Origin: Marivita sp.
Lineage (GTDB): Bacteria; Pseudomonadota; Alphaproteobacteria; Rhodobacterales; Rhodobacteraceae
Reading direction: 5' to 3'
NCBI RefSeq assembly: GCF_020055635.1
Contig: NZ_JAIPUT010000027.1
Location: forward strand, 1-57,776
Length of the DNA stretch: 57,776 nucleotides
Shown here one piece after another: positions 16,934-25,611 of this stretch. Every line of letters starts with the position of its first letter. Position 1 is the first letter of the stretch. A program made the position numbers and the translations under genes. The notes under the pieces are model-generated. The model made no database searches, was not told the DNA's origin, and saw nothing but the letters and a program-made list of their open reading frames with translations.

Positions 16934-18755
16934 GCCGCCCGAACCTCTGAACCGCGCGGCCATCCTTGGTCCGCCCTATCCGCAGCCGGTGCTGGGCAAC
17001 CCGGTCTCGAGCCTGATGGAATCGGGGGTGGGGAATTGTTACCCCGGTCTCGAATTCGACATCCGCCAGCTGGATGTGCGGTTCTTTCCCGGACTGACCT
17101 TCGAATTCCTCGGGCTGGAACCGGCAGGCCCGGATGGCACGCAGGGCGTGCGGCTGGTCAATGCCGAGGCCGAAAGCGACCCCCTGTTCGACGACCCCGC
17201 GCCGTGGCTGAAGGCGCTGAAACGACAGCTGAACGGCCCCGAAGGCGGCGCGCTGGGGGATGGCGACTGGTACCTGCACGCCGTCGCGCAGCACGGCAGC
17301 CGCATCGAGCTTTACGATTTCAACGTCTTCCAGAACGCCGTGCAGATGACGCCGTACGAGGGCGAAACCTGCTGGTGGATCATCCGCGGCGTCGAGGCGG
17401 ATGTCGACCTGACCGTGGAGCTGACGCAGCGCGCGCCAAGCGGCCAGCCCCTTGGCAACCCGGTGGTGCTGCATGGGCGTCGACGGCATTTCCTCGATGA
17501 CACGGGCATGATCCCGGACGTCTATCGCGCGGGCGAACTGACCGCGTCGATGTGCAGCCCGTGGACCCATGATTTCCGCGACTGCGCCTGCCAGTACTGG
17601 GCCTCCAACCACCCCGACGTGGTGCTCGGAGAGGTTGTCGGCCCGCAGGCCGAAGACGGCAACGCGGCCGAGGACGCCGCGCAGCCCGTGACCTTTCTTG
17701 ACTGGATGCGCCGTCGCGGCCCGGCGCAGGACATCGCTGCGGCGTCCACCCAGGAACGGGCGCGGCCCGAACGTTATGACCCCTACGAGATCAACCTGCG
17801 CTGGCAGGAGCTCGATTTCGTGCTGCACGGAACCGAAACCGACGGTACACCCGAGATGCCGCCGCTGACCGCACTGCACGCAGCTTACCCCTCGCTTCAG
17901 GACGTAATCACCGCCCTGACGGACGACCTTGCCCCGCTCGAATTCACCTTGTCGATGGTCTATCTCTACGCCTTCTTCTCGTTGCGCGCGCCGGAAGACA
18001 TCAGCGAGGACGAGCGCCGGGACTGGCCCGATCTGGCCGACGATCTGCGCGCCGCACGGCAGCTTGTGCTCTCCGTGGCTCTTAGCGAAATGACCCATAT
18101 GCGCTGGGTCAACCAGGTGCTCTGGACGCTGGACCGTGCAGGGCTCTATCCCAAGGGAAAATACAAGCCCATCGTCCAGCCACATAGCGACGCAAGCAAG
18201 ACGGCCGCGGCGGAATCGTCAGACCTTGAAGATCGGGTGCTAGGCCTGCGACCGGCAACGCCGGACGCGATTGCCGATTTCATCGCGGTCGAACGCCCGG
18301 CCAATCGGCTGGACCGCGAATATGCCGGTCTGGTCGATCATCTGCGCGCCAATGCCGACGGCTATCCCGCCGGGCTTTACGAACTGGCGGTGCGCATCGA
18401 CAGCGACGGCTTGCAGCACTACCAGAAGTTCCGGGACGTGAAGCTGATCCTGTCGCGCTACGAGCATGACACGTCGATCTACCTGCGCGACGTCAAGCTG
18501 GCCGATGCCGATGATCCCGCCGTGGCCGACGCGCTTGGCCTGCTGGCCGATATCGTGGACAACACGATAAAAGGCTACCAGGCCGAACGCGCCGATGACA
18601 TGCCCCGCGCGGACGCCTGCATCCAGGCCGCCCGCAGCGCGATGCGCAGCTTTCAGGTCGAGGCCGAGGCGCTGGCCAGCGGGGCCAGGAAACCTGGCGA
18701 AAGTGTGGGCGTTCCGTTCTTTGCCGCATGGCAAGGCCACGGCGATGGTCAGTGA
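16926..18755 (+). CDS. LodA C-terminal-like (CTQ-site) protein fused to a ferritin-like domain
   Basis: A 609-residue two-part protein. Residues about 30-235 look like the quinone-site end of LodA/GoxA: MESGVGNCYPGLEF (31-44) resembles their CVGGxFFPGIE segment, and GELTASMCSPWTHDFRDC (203-220) plus YWASNHPDVV resembles GDxTKxMAxPWQxDFxxC...WWPAQRPDDV. Cysteines C38, C210, C220 and C222 and tryptophans W213 and W225 are candidates for a cysteine tryptophylquinone. Residues about 325-510 form a VioB-type ferritin-like domain: PLEFTLSMVYLYAFF (E339), ALSEMTHMRW (E388, H391) and DSDGLQHYQKF (D494, H498), a plausible diiron site. The gene overlaps both neighbours. Confidence 0.7.
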   Translation: MAKPPEPLNRAAILGPPYPQPVLGNPVSSLMESGVGNCYPGLEFDIRQLDVRFFPGLTFEFLGLEPAGPDGTQGVRLVNAEAESDPLFDDPAPWLKALKRQLNGPEGGALGDGDWYLHAVAQHGSRIELYDFNVFQNAVQMTPYEGETCWWIIRGVEADVDLTVELTQRAPSGQPLGNPVVLHGRRRHFLDDTGMIPDVYRAGELTASMCSPWTHDFRDCACQYWASNHPDVVLGEVVGPQAEDGNAAEDAAQPVTFLDWMRRRGPAQDIAAASTQERARPERYDPYEINLRWQELDFVLHGTETDGTPEMPPLTALHAAYPSLQDVITALTDDLAPLEFTLSMVYLYAFFSLRAPEDISEDERRDWPDLADDLRAARQLVLSVALSEMTHMRWVNQVLWTLDRAGLYPKGKYKPIVQPHSDASKTAAAESSDLEDRVLGLRPATPDAIADFIAVERPANRLDREYAGLVDHLRANADGYPAGLYELAVRIDSDGLQHYQKFRDVKLILSRYEHDTSIYLRDVKLADADDPAVADALGLLADIVDNTIKGYQAERADDMPRADACIQAARSAMRSFQVEAEALASGARKPGESVGVPFFAAWQGHGDGQ

Positions 18756-20064
18756 CCTGATCGCGGCGGCCCGGCCGCGCAGCAAACACGCGCATCTGGC
18801 CGGCCAGGTCGCGCTGATGGCCGAAACGGCGGCGCTCTACCGGTTGGATGACGCGCAGGCGGCACAGCTTGCCGATGGGCTGATGACCGGCGACGCGGGC
18901 ACGTCGGACGCCCTTGGCCGTCTTGGCCTGACGGCGCATGACATCGCGCCGCCCCCCGCCGATCTGACACGTCCGGTGCGGGCGCTGGCGCTCAACGTGG
19001 CGCAGACCTGCAACCTCGCCTGCGTCTATTGCTACGCCTCGGGCGGCACGTTCGGCGGCCCGGACACGCGGATGCCCTGGGACGTGGCGCAAAAGGCGAT
19101 CGACGCGCTGATCGACGACACACCGCCGGGGGGCAGCATCAAGATCGCCTTCATGGGTGGAGAACCGACCGCCGCACGTGCCCTGATCCGGGACAGCGTG
19201 CTGCATGCGCGCCGCCGTGCCGCCAGCCGGGCGATCTCGGTCGGGTTCTCGATCACCACCAACGCGACCCTGCTGACCGAGCAGGACGCGGCGTTCATGG
19301 CCGAGCATGGCTTTGCCGTGACCGTCAGCCTCGACGGTGCGGCTGCCGCCAATGACCGATTGCGCCCGACCCGCGGCGGCTCGGGCAGTTTCGACCGCGC
19401 GGCACGGGGCCTGCAATACCTGACCGCGCATCATGACCGCCTGTCGCTCTCGGCGCGGGTCACCGCCACACCCGACAATCTGGACCTCGGGTCGACGATG
19501 GACGCGCTTGGCGCGCTCGGGTTCACGTCGGTCGGCGTGTCCCCGATGATCACCTCGCCGACCGGCAAGGGCACGCTGGATGGAGAGGATTACGCGACGC
19601 TTCTGGCCGCGATGATCGGCTGCGGCACCGCCTGGATGCAGGCAACGCTCGACCGCAAGCCGCACCCCTTCGCCAATCTTGCCACTGCGCTTGTCGAACT
19701 GCACCGGGGCCAGCCGCGCAGCCATTCCTGCGGTGCGGCGCGCGATTACCTCGCCGTGGACGCCTCGGGCGATTATGCCGCCTGCCACCGGTTCGCCAAG
19801 AACCCGGCCGGGTACATGGGGTCGCTGGGCGACGGTATCGACCACGCGGCGCGCAAGGACTGGCTGGCCGACCGTGCGGTCGAGCGTCAGGTTCCCTGCC
19901 AGACCTGCTGGGCGCGGCGCCTGTGTGGCGGCGGTTGTCACCACGAGGTCCTGAATGCCGGTCGCCCCGCCTGCGACTATGTCCGGGGCTGGCTGCACTT
20001 CGCGATGACCGCCTATGCCCGCCTGATGGATGAACGGCCCGACTGGTTCGATGGCGTCGCCTGA
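18745..20064 (+). CDS. SPASM-domain radical SAM enzyme (QhpD-like peptide maturase)
   Basis: A 439-residue radical SAM protein. The [4Fe-4S] motif CX3CX2C is at C89, C93 and C96 (TCNLACVYCYASGG), then GGEPT and the usual barrel strands. The C-terminal SPASM region has many cysteines (SCGAARDYLAVD, AACHRF, then PCQTCWARRLCGGGCHHE), enough for two auxiliary clusters. Enzymes of this build make thioether and other cross-links in proteins; QhpD cross-links the gamma subunit of quinohemoprotein amine dehydrogenase. The operon position suggests it modifies one of the LodA-like proteins. The ATG at 18745 overlaps the previous gene by 11 bases. Confidence 0.88.
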   Translation: MVSDLIAAARPRSKHAHLAGQVALMAETAALYRLDDAQAAQLADGLMTGDAGTSDALGRLGLTAHDIAPPPADLTRPVRALALNVAQTCNLACVYCYASGGTFGGPDTRMPWDVAQKAIDALIDDTPPGGSIKIAFMGGEPTAARALIRDSVLHARRRAASRAISVGFSITTNATLLTEQDAAFMAEHGFAVTVSLDGAAAANDRLRPTRGGSGSFDRAARGLQYLTAHHDRLSLSARVTATPDNLDLGSTMDALGALGFTSVGVSPMITSPTGKGTLDGEDYATLLAAMIGCGTAWMQATLDRKPHPFANLATALVELHRGQPRSHSCGAARDYLAVDASGDYAACHRFAKNPAGYMGSLGDGIDHAARKDWLADRAVERQVPCQTCWARRLCGGGCHHEVLNAGRPACDYVRGWLHFAMTAYARLMDERPDWFDGVA

Positions 20065-21433
20065 CCTCGACGTCGCGATCCTCGGCGCGGGACCAGCGGG
20101 TGTCGCGGCCGCGCGCGGTCTGCTGGCCGAGGGCTGGCGCGTTGCGGTGATCGACCCCGACCAGCCGCCTGCCCCGCGCATCGAAAGCCTGCCCGCCAAT
20201 GGCCTGGCCCTTGCGCATAGCCTGGGGCTTGGCCCGACCTTGGCAGCAGCGGGGCGCGGCCATGTCGGCGCGATGCGGCTTTACTGGCGCGCACAGCCGG
20301 AAACCCGGAGCTTCGGCCCCGGCGACGCACCGCTGCTGCTGGACCGCACCGTGCTGCATGCCGCCTTGCGCGACAGCATCCCGCCCGAGTGTCTGCGCAG
20401 GGGCCGTGCCCGCGATATCCGGCAGCACGACGAGATCGTGCACCTGGAGATCGGTGGAACACCGATCACGGCCCGCTTCGTCGTCGATGCGCGTGGCCGC
20501 GCCGGCCAGCGTGGCGTGGCAGGGGCAGGTTCCGAGATCGCGCTGGCCTTCACCGCCCGGCTCGACGGGACGCCAGACTGCACGATGCTGTTGCATGCCC
20601 TGCCCGACGGCTGGCTCTGGGCCTGCACCCTGCCCGACGGAACCCTGTCGGGGGCAGTGTTCGTGCCCGCCACCGACATGGCCGGGCTCGACGCGGCCGC
20701 GCGCGCCGCACGGCTGGCCGGGCATCTGGGCGAAGCGGGCCTCGGGCCGCCGCTGGAGGCGCGTGCCGGTGCCGTGGTGCCGGCCATGTTGCAGATGGTG
20801 CAGGACCCGTTCGCGGACCGGCGCATCCTGCGGATCGGCGATGCCGCGCTGGCGCGCAATCCGATCGCGTCGCACGGGCTGGTCCATGCCTTGCGCAGCG
20901 GCGCGCAGGCGGCAGCGGCCGTGGCGACCCTGCTCGATGCGGATGGCGACGATGACGCGGCTCGGGTCTTCATCCGCACCAGCCATCGGAACGCGACCAT
21001 GGCGGCGCAGGACACGACCGCACGTTCGCTTGCCGACCAGTCCCTGCACCGGACCGCGTTCTGGTCGGGCCCCGCCACGAACCGGCCCCCTGTTCAGCCC
21101 ACCCCCGCGCCCATGCCGGACCTGTCGCAACCGCTCGGGCTGCTGCCCCTGCGCCGCATGCCGATGCTCGCGGATGGCCGGATAAGCTGGACCGAGGCGA
21201 TCTGGCTGCCCCGCAGCGGGCGCAGCGCGGCACGGTTCGGCGGAATCGGCGCGGCGGAACTGGCCGGCTTCCTGATGCCGCCTGCCCCGGTGTCCGTCCT
21301 GAAAGCGCGGCTCGAGGCGGCGTTCGGACCGCGGACCGCCCGCGCGCTTCTTCAGGAGTTGCTTGGCGAGGGTGCGCTCAGCGCGCTTGCGCCCGGGCGG
21401 CGTGGTCTTCCAGCAGAGACAGCGCACGGGTGA
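20051..21433 (+). CDS. FAD-dependent monooxygenase, LodB/QhpG-like
   Basis: A 460-residue flavoprotein of the tryptophan-halogenase/p-hydroxybenzoate hydroxylase fold. The dinucleotide fingerprint is at residues 8-35 (VAILGAGPAGVAAARGL), and the second FAD motif is RILRIGDAALARNPIASHGL. LodB is required to make cysteine tryptophylquinone in LodA, and QhpG hydroxylates the tryptophan in quinohemoprotein amine dehydrogenase; this gene is the obvious counterpart here. The start at 20051 overlaps the radical SAM gene by 14 bases. The last 56 bases run tail-to-tail into the cyclase gene on the other strand. Confidence 0.82.
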   Translation: MASPDLDVAILGAGPAGVAAARGLLAEGWRVAVIDPDQPPAPRIESLPANGLALAHSLGLGPTLAAAGRGHVGAMRLYWRAQPETRSFGPGDAPLLLDRTVLHAALRDSIPPECLRRGRARDIRQHDEIVHLEIGGTPITARFVVDARGRAGQRGVAGAGSEIALAFTARLDGTPDCTMLLHALPDGWLWACTLPDGTLSGAVFVPATDMAGLDAAARAARLAGHLGEAGLGPPLEARAGAVVPAMLQMVQDPFADRRILRIGDAALARNPIASHGLVHALRSGAQAAAAVATLLDADGDDDAARVFIRTSHRNATMAAQDTTARSLADQSLHRTAFWSGPATNRPPVQPTPAPMPDLSQPLGLLPLRRMPMLADGRISWTEAIWLPRSGRSAARFGGIGAAELAGFLMPPAPVSVLKARLEAAFGPRTARALLQELLGEGALSALAPGRRGLPAETAHG

Positions 21434-24400
21434 CGTCGCGGCCTTCGTCATGCGAGATCATCCGGTCCAGGACGGCCTGCAACCGCGCCTGCGCCTGTTG
21501 CGATGGCATCGCTTCGACCATGTCGCACAGGATGCGGAGCGCCAGCATGTCGGCGCGCATCTCCTCGGCCACGTCCAGCGCGGCCTCACGCCCCGCCTGG
21601 GCCGCGTCCACATCCCCGCGTGCGGCCAGAACCTGCGCCCGCAGCCGCATCAGCTCGGGACGCACCATCGTTTCTCCCGTGCTTTCCTGCACATGCTCGG
21701 CGTGATCCAGCGCCGCCTCGACAGCGTCAAGGTCGTTCCCGGCCAGATGTGCCTGCGCCAGCAATGCGCCTGTGATGGGCTGGTAATTGTAGGGATTGAC
21801 CTGCCGGAACAACTCGTGTCCGTCGCGCAGCGATGCCAGTTCGCCGGCGGTCGGCGGCAGGTCGCGGCAGATCAGATCTGCCGCCTCGTACATGAAGCCG
21901 CTGGTGCCCCGCATCACGCTCAGATCATGCATCCGGCCCAGGTCTCCGGCCTCGACGGCGCAGGCCATGGCTTCGGGACCGTTCTGCGCCAGCCCCATCA
22001 GCATGGCCCGGAACAGCAACGCCTGCGCCAGCGAATGCACGTGCTCGATCCGCCGCGAATGGCTGACCGAAAAACTGCTGGTCTGGTCCGCGCCGACCGG
22101 ATCGCCACGCAGCCATTGCGCAAAGGACAGGAACACCGCGCTGATCTCGGCATGATCGTAGCCGAGCAGATGCGCCAGCGCCCCGTGCCTGTGTTCGTCA
22201 TATTGTGCGAGCGCCGCGCGCATGCTGGCGATGCATTCGTCAAACGCACCGGTATGCAGCGCCACCGACCCCGCGCAGCGCCGCCCGATCATCAGATAGG
22301 TCTCGTCTTCGGCGGCCTCGGCGGCGTCGCACAGCTGGGCCGCCCAGACCCGGGCCGCGTCATAATTCGCGCCGACCAGCGCATGTGCGAAAAGCGCGAA
22401 CAGCGCGATCAACTCGCTGCGGCTGTCGCCAAGACTGCGGGCGAGGTCCAGTTGCTGTCCGACAAGCGCGCCGACCGCGTCAGACGCGATTCCGAAGCGC
22501 GCCCGGCTGACGGAGGATTTCGCGAAAAGCACCTTGAGCCGCAGGGCATCATGCTCCGGGCTCGGCCCGAGGTGATCCAGCGATGCAAGCGCCCGGTCCA
22601 GATGGTGGTTCGCCTCGATCAGGGCCGACCGCTTGAGCGCCGCTTCTCCGGCTGCGAAGGACAGGGGCGCGGCCTCTTCATGCTGCCCCCCCTGGAAGGC
22701 ATGCCAGGCGAGCTTCCCGGATCTGTCGGTGTTCGACTGGAGCGCCGCCCCCTTGAGGGCCGCGAACACCGCGCGGTGCAGGGCCTCGCGATCGGACTTC
22801 ACGAGGCGTTCGTAGCAGACTTCCTGAAACAGGCTGTGCCGAAGCGTCAGCCGATCGTCATGCGTCCCGCCCGCCGCGCGCAGGATGCCTGCCTCGATCA
22901 TTTCGGCAATCGGCGCATCCAGATCGTCGGGCCTCACGCCCAGGACGCCCGCAAGGGTCGTTGTGTCGGTCGGTTCGTTGAAGACCGCCATCGCCGCCGC
23001 CACGCGATCGCCGCGCCGGAGCCCGTCCAGACGACTTGCGATGCTCTCGTAGATCGAGGCCGGGATCTGGGTGTGCTGGTCGAGCATGGCATCGCTCCAG
23101 CCCCGCGCAGAGCGGGCCAGCGTCTCGAGCATCAGCGGATTGCCGTTGCTGCGCTTCAGGATCGTTCCGGCAACCTGACCGGGCAGCGTTCTGGCACCCA
23201 GATGCTGGTCCATGATCGCGCGCGCGGTGCTCTTGTCCAGCCCGGCAAGCGCGACATGGGTCCGGTCCACATCCTCGGTCCAGATCGAATCGTCGCCATG
23301 GCGCGACGTCGCCAGGATCATGACCGCGCTGCCTTCGGCCTTGCGCGCGCAGGCTTCCAGCAAATCCCGCGTCGTCGGGTCCGACCAGTGGATGTCCTCG
23401 ATCGCGATCAGGCAGGGTTCCGGTCCGGGGCCGACAAGAAACTGCGCCACCGTTTCGAGAAACAGGCTGCGCAGGCGCGCCGGGGCCAGATCGCTGGGCG
23501 CCCGCCCGGCCAGTCCCAGGAATTCCGCAACCGCGTCGACCTGCGCCGGCGTGGCCTCTGCAAACAGCCGGTGCAGGATCTCCCGGCGGACCGAGGGCTC
23601 GGACTCGAGCGTGCCGCCAAGCATGCCTTCCAGCAGCTGGACAACGGGGTGCAACGGGACGCGTTCGGCCAGCGGATCACAGTGGATGCGCAGGATGCGC
23701 GCCTGCCCGTCCTCGAGGCCGCTCAGAAGGTGATCGAGAAGGTTCGACTTGCCGATCCCTGCCTCGCCCGAAACAAGCGCGAAGACGGGCCGGCCCTCGC
23801 GCGCCTGCTGCCAGAGCGCCAGGAGCCGTTCCTCCGCCTCGCGGTGCGCGCCCGGAACGCGAGGCCCGGACGCCGGCTGCGACTTTGCCAGCGCCGGGCT
23901 GGCCGCCGTCACCTCGAAGATCTCGGTCTTGTCAGCGAAGCCTTTCAACGCGGCGGGCGGCAGCGCCCTGAAGCCGAAGGTTTGCGTCGCCAGGCCCTGC
24001 GTCGCGCCGTCCACCAGGATCGTGCCCGGGCGGGCGAATGTCTGGAGGCGCGAGGCCCGGTTCACCGGCGCTCCGATCAGTTGCAGGCCGCGATTCAGGT
24101 CGCGGTCGGGATAGCCGACAATCGCCTTGCCGCTGGCGATGCCGATCCTGGCAACGACGTCCACACGCGCGCCGCCGATCGTCCGTTGCGGCATCTCCGC
24201 GAGCGCGGCATTCAGCGCCAGCGCCGCGCCGATCGCACGATCCGCATCCACGCCGCGCGTCACCGGAAAGCCGAACAGGATGATGACCCCGTCCCCCTGC
24301 AGGGCCGCGACATAACCGCCGTAACGCTGGGCGGCGCGTTGCGCGGCGTCGTAATACTGCTGAAGGATATCGCGCATCTCGTCGGGATCGATCCGCCCGA

Positions 24401-24692
24401 GAAGTTCGGTAAAGCCAACCAGATCGCTGAACAGGACCGAAACGCGCCGCAAGGCGGGTTCCGGGGCCATCATCGTCGCGGGTTCCGGCAGCGCCGCCTC
24501 TCGCTGCTGTGGCCTGAGCCGTTCAAGAAGCTTGCGCCGCTGCCCCAGTGTCAGGCCCAGTTCGCGCAGATCGCCGTCTTCGAGCGTCGTCAGCACGCCC
24601 AGATCGATATCCTCGTCCGCAAATTTGTCCACAAGGTGCGCGAGCCCGACATCCGCGAGGATCGCAACGACATCCGGATCCTGACTGGCCAC
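21378..24692 (-). CDS. SAM-domain/class III adenylate cyclase/AAA ATPase signalling protein
   Basis: A 1104-residue protein if the GTG at 24692 is used; I prefer it because GGGGGA lies six bases upstream and the family usually begins right at the SAM domain. An ATG at 24809 would add 39 unremarkable residues. Order: sterile-alpha-motif domain (about 10-60), class III cyclase domain (about 82-250) with metal-binding aspartates in LFSDLVGF and LQGDGVIILFG, an AAA/STAND ATPase with Walker A GEAGIGKSN and the IAIEDIHWSD Walker B, then a long helical TPR-like tail. It should make cAMP under control of a sensed ligand. The 3' end overlaps the LodB-like gene by 56 bases. Confidence 0.85.
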   Translation of the reverse strand: MASQDPDVVAILADVGLAHLVDKFADEDIDLGVLTTLEDGDLRELGLTLGQRRKLLERLRPQQREAALPEPATMMAPEPALRRVSVLFSDLVGFTELLGRIDPDEMRDILQQYYDAAQRAAQRYGGYVAALQGDGVIILFGFPVTRGVDADRAIGAALALNAALAEMPQRTIGGARVDVVARIGIASGKAIVGYPDRDLNRGLQLIGAPVNRASRLQTFARPGTILVDGATQGLATQTFGFRALPPAALKGFADKTEIFEVTAASPALAKSQPASGPRVPGAHREAEERLLALWQQAREGRPVFALVSGEAGIGKSNLLDHLLSGLEDGQARILRIHCDPLAERVPLHPVVQLLEGMLGGTLESEPSVRREILHRLFAEATPAQVDAVAEFLGLAGRAPSDLAPARLRSLFLETVAQFLVGPGPEPCLIAIEDIHWSDPTTRDLLEACARKAEGSAVMILATSRHGDDSIWTEDVDRTHVALAGLDKSTARAIMDQHLGARTLPGQVAGTILKRSNGNPLMLETLARSARGWSDAMLDQHTQIPASIYESIASRLDGLRRGDRVAAAMAVFNEPTDTTTLAGVLGVRPDDLDAPIAEMIEAGILRAAGGTHDDRLTLRHSLFQEVCYERLVKSDREALHRAVFAALKGAALQSNTDRSGKLAWHAFQGGQHEEAAPLSFAAGEAALKRSALIEANHHLDRALASLDHLGPSPEHDALRLKVLFAKSSVSRARFGIASDAVGALVGQQLDLARSLGDSRSELIALFALFAHALVGANYDAARVWAAQLCDAAEAAEDETYLMIGRRCAGSVALHTGAFDECIASMRAALAQYDEHRHGALAHLLGYDHAEISAVFLSFAQWLRGDPVGADQTSSFSVSHSRRIEHVHSLAQALLFRAMLMGLAQNGPEAMACAVEAGDLGRMHDLSVMRGTSGFMYEAADLICRDLPPTAGELASLRDGHELFRQVNPYNYQPITGALLAQAHLAGNDLDAVEAALDHAEHVQESTGETMVRPELMRLRAQVLAARGDVDAAQAGREAALDVAEEMRADMLALRILCDMVEAMPSQQAQARLQAVLDRMISHDEGRDVTRALSLLEDHAARAQAR

Positions 24693-24903
24693 GCTGAGTC
24701 CCCCGCTCTGCTCTGGACGAGGAAAAACAAAAGCTTCAACCGTCCTCTCCAGCTTAACCTGACATAGCTTCCCCTGGGGAAACTGCAAAGCATTCATCCT
24801 GCTTTTCATGCCCGCCGGTCCCGACCGAGGCCATCAGAGAAAACCTTTGCTTTTCGTCACCACGGCTGTTTTACAACCCTTTATTGTATTGACGGATCCG
24901 GTC

Positions 24904-25611
24904 ATGGAAATTTTCACAAGTGATCAGCTGTTGAATGGCGCAGGTCTGGCGGGGGTGCTGTTCTATCTTGGCTCCTACGCGCTTTTGCAACTCGGATTGC
25001 TGCGCGGCAACGGATATGCCTATGCCATCCTCAACCTCGTCGCCGCGAGCCTGGTCCTGCTGAGCCTGACGGTCGCCTTCAACCTGTCCTCGGCGCTTAT
25101 CCAGATGTCCTGGGTGGTCATCAGCATCTTCGGAATTGCCCGGCTGATGTGGATCAACCGCAGGGTGCGTTTTTCGGACGAGGAACAGGCGCTGCTCGAC
25201 ACGGTCTTTCCCGACATGCCGACCCCGATCGCGCGGCGTTTTCTCAACCGGGGCAACTGGGTCGATGCCGAATCGGGTGCCCTGCTTCTGGCGGAAGGCG
25301 AGCCGGTGGTGAACCTTTACTACCTTGCCGACGGAAAGGTTCAGGTCATCTCGGGCGGCCAGCCCATCGGCACGGTCGGCAACGGGTTGCTGGGCGAGAT
25401 GAACGTTCTGTCCGGCGGCGTCGCGTCGGCATCGGTTACGGTGCTTGATCCGGCACGGCTCTTCGTGATTTCCGGAGACACGCTGCGGCGGATGGTGGCG
25501 CGCGACCCCGAGTTCCGCATCCTGCTCGAGAACGGCATGGGCCGCGATACCGGGCGCAAGCTGATGCGGGCCAATGAACGGCTGTCGACCCTGTCGGAGA
25601 ACACGGTGTGA
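24904..25611 (+). CDS. Membrane protein with cyclic-nucleotide-binding domain
   Basis: A 235-residue protein. The ATG at 24904 was chosen because MEIFTSDQLLNGAGLAGVLF starts a CBU_0592-like membrane module of about three helices (residues 8-80). A cyclic-nucleotide-binding beta-barrel follows (about 110-215), with LLAEGEPVVNLYYLADGKVQ and GLLGEMNVLSGGVASASVTV, the latter being the phosphate-binding cassette region. The usual R of GE-x(6)-R-x-A is not obvious, so ligand binding is uncertain. It is divergent from the adenylate cyclase gene, which makes it a candidate effector. It overlaps the next gene by four bases. Confidence 0.8.
   Translation: MEIFTSDQLLNGAGLAGVLFYLGSYALLQLGLLRGNGYAYAILNLVAASLVLLSLTVAFNLSSALIQMSWVVISIFGIARLMWINRRVRFSDEEQALLDTVFPDMPTPIARRFLNRGNWVDAESGALLLAEGEPVVNLYYLADGKVQVISGGQPIGTVGNGLLGEMNVLSGGVASASVTVLDPARLFVISGDTLRRMVARDPEFRILLENGMGRDTGRKLMRANERLSTLSENTV

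Noticed and set aside
21363-24767. A 1134-codon open frame antisense to the cyclase gene
   Set aside because: It is the GC-rich mirror of a well-supported gene: composition is Arg/Gln/His-heavy, there is no domain, and the opposite strand carries clear SAM, cyclase and Walker motifs.
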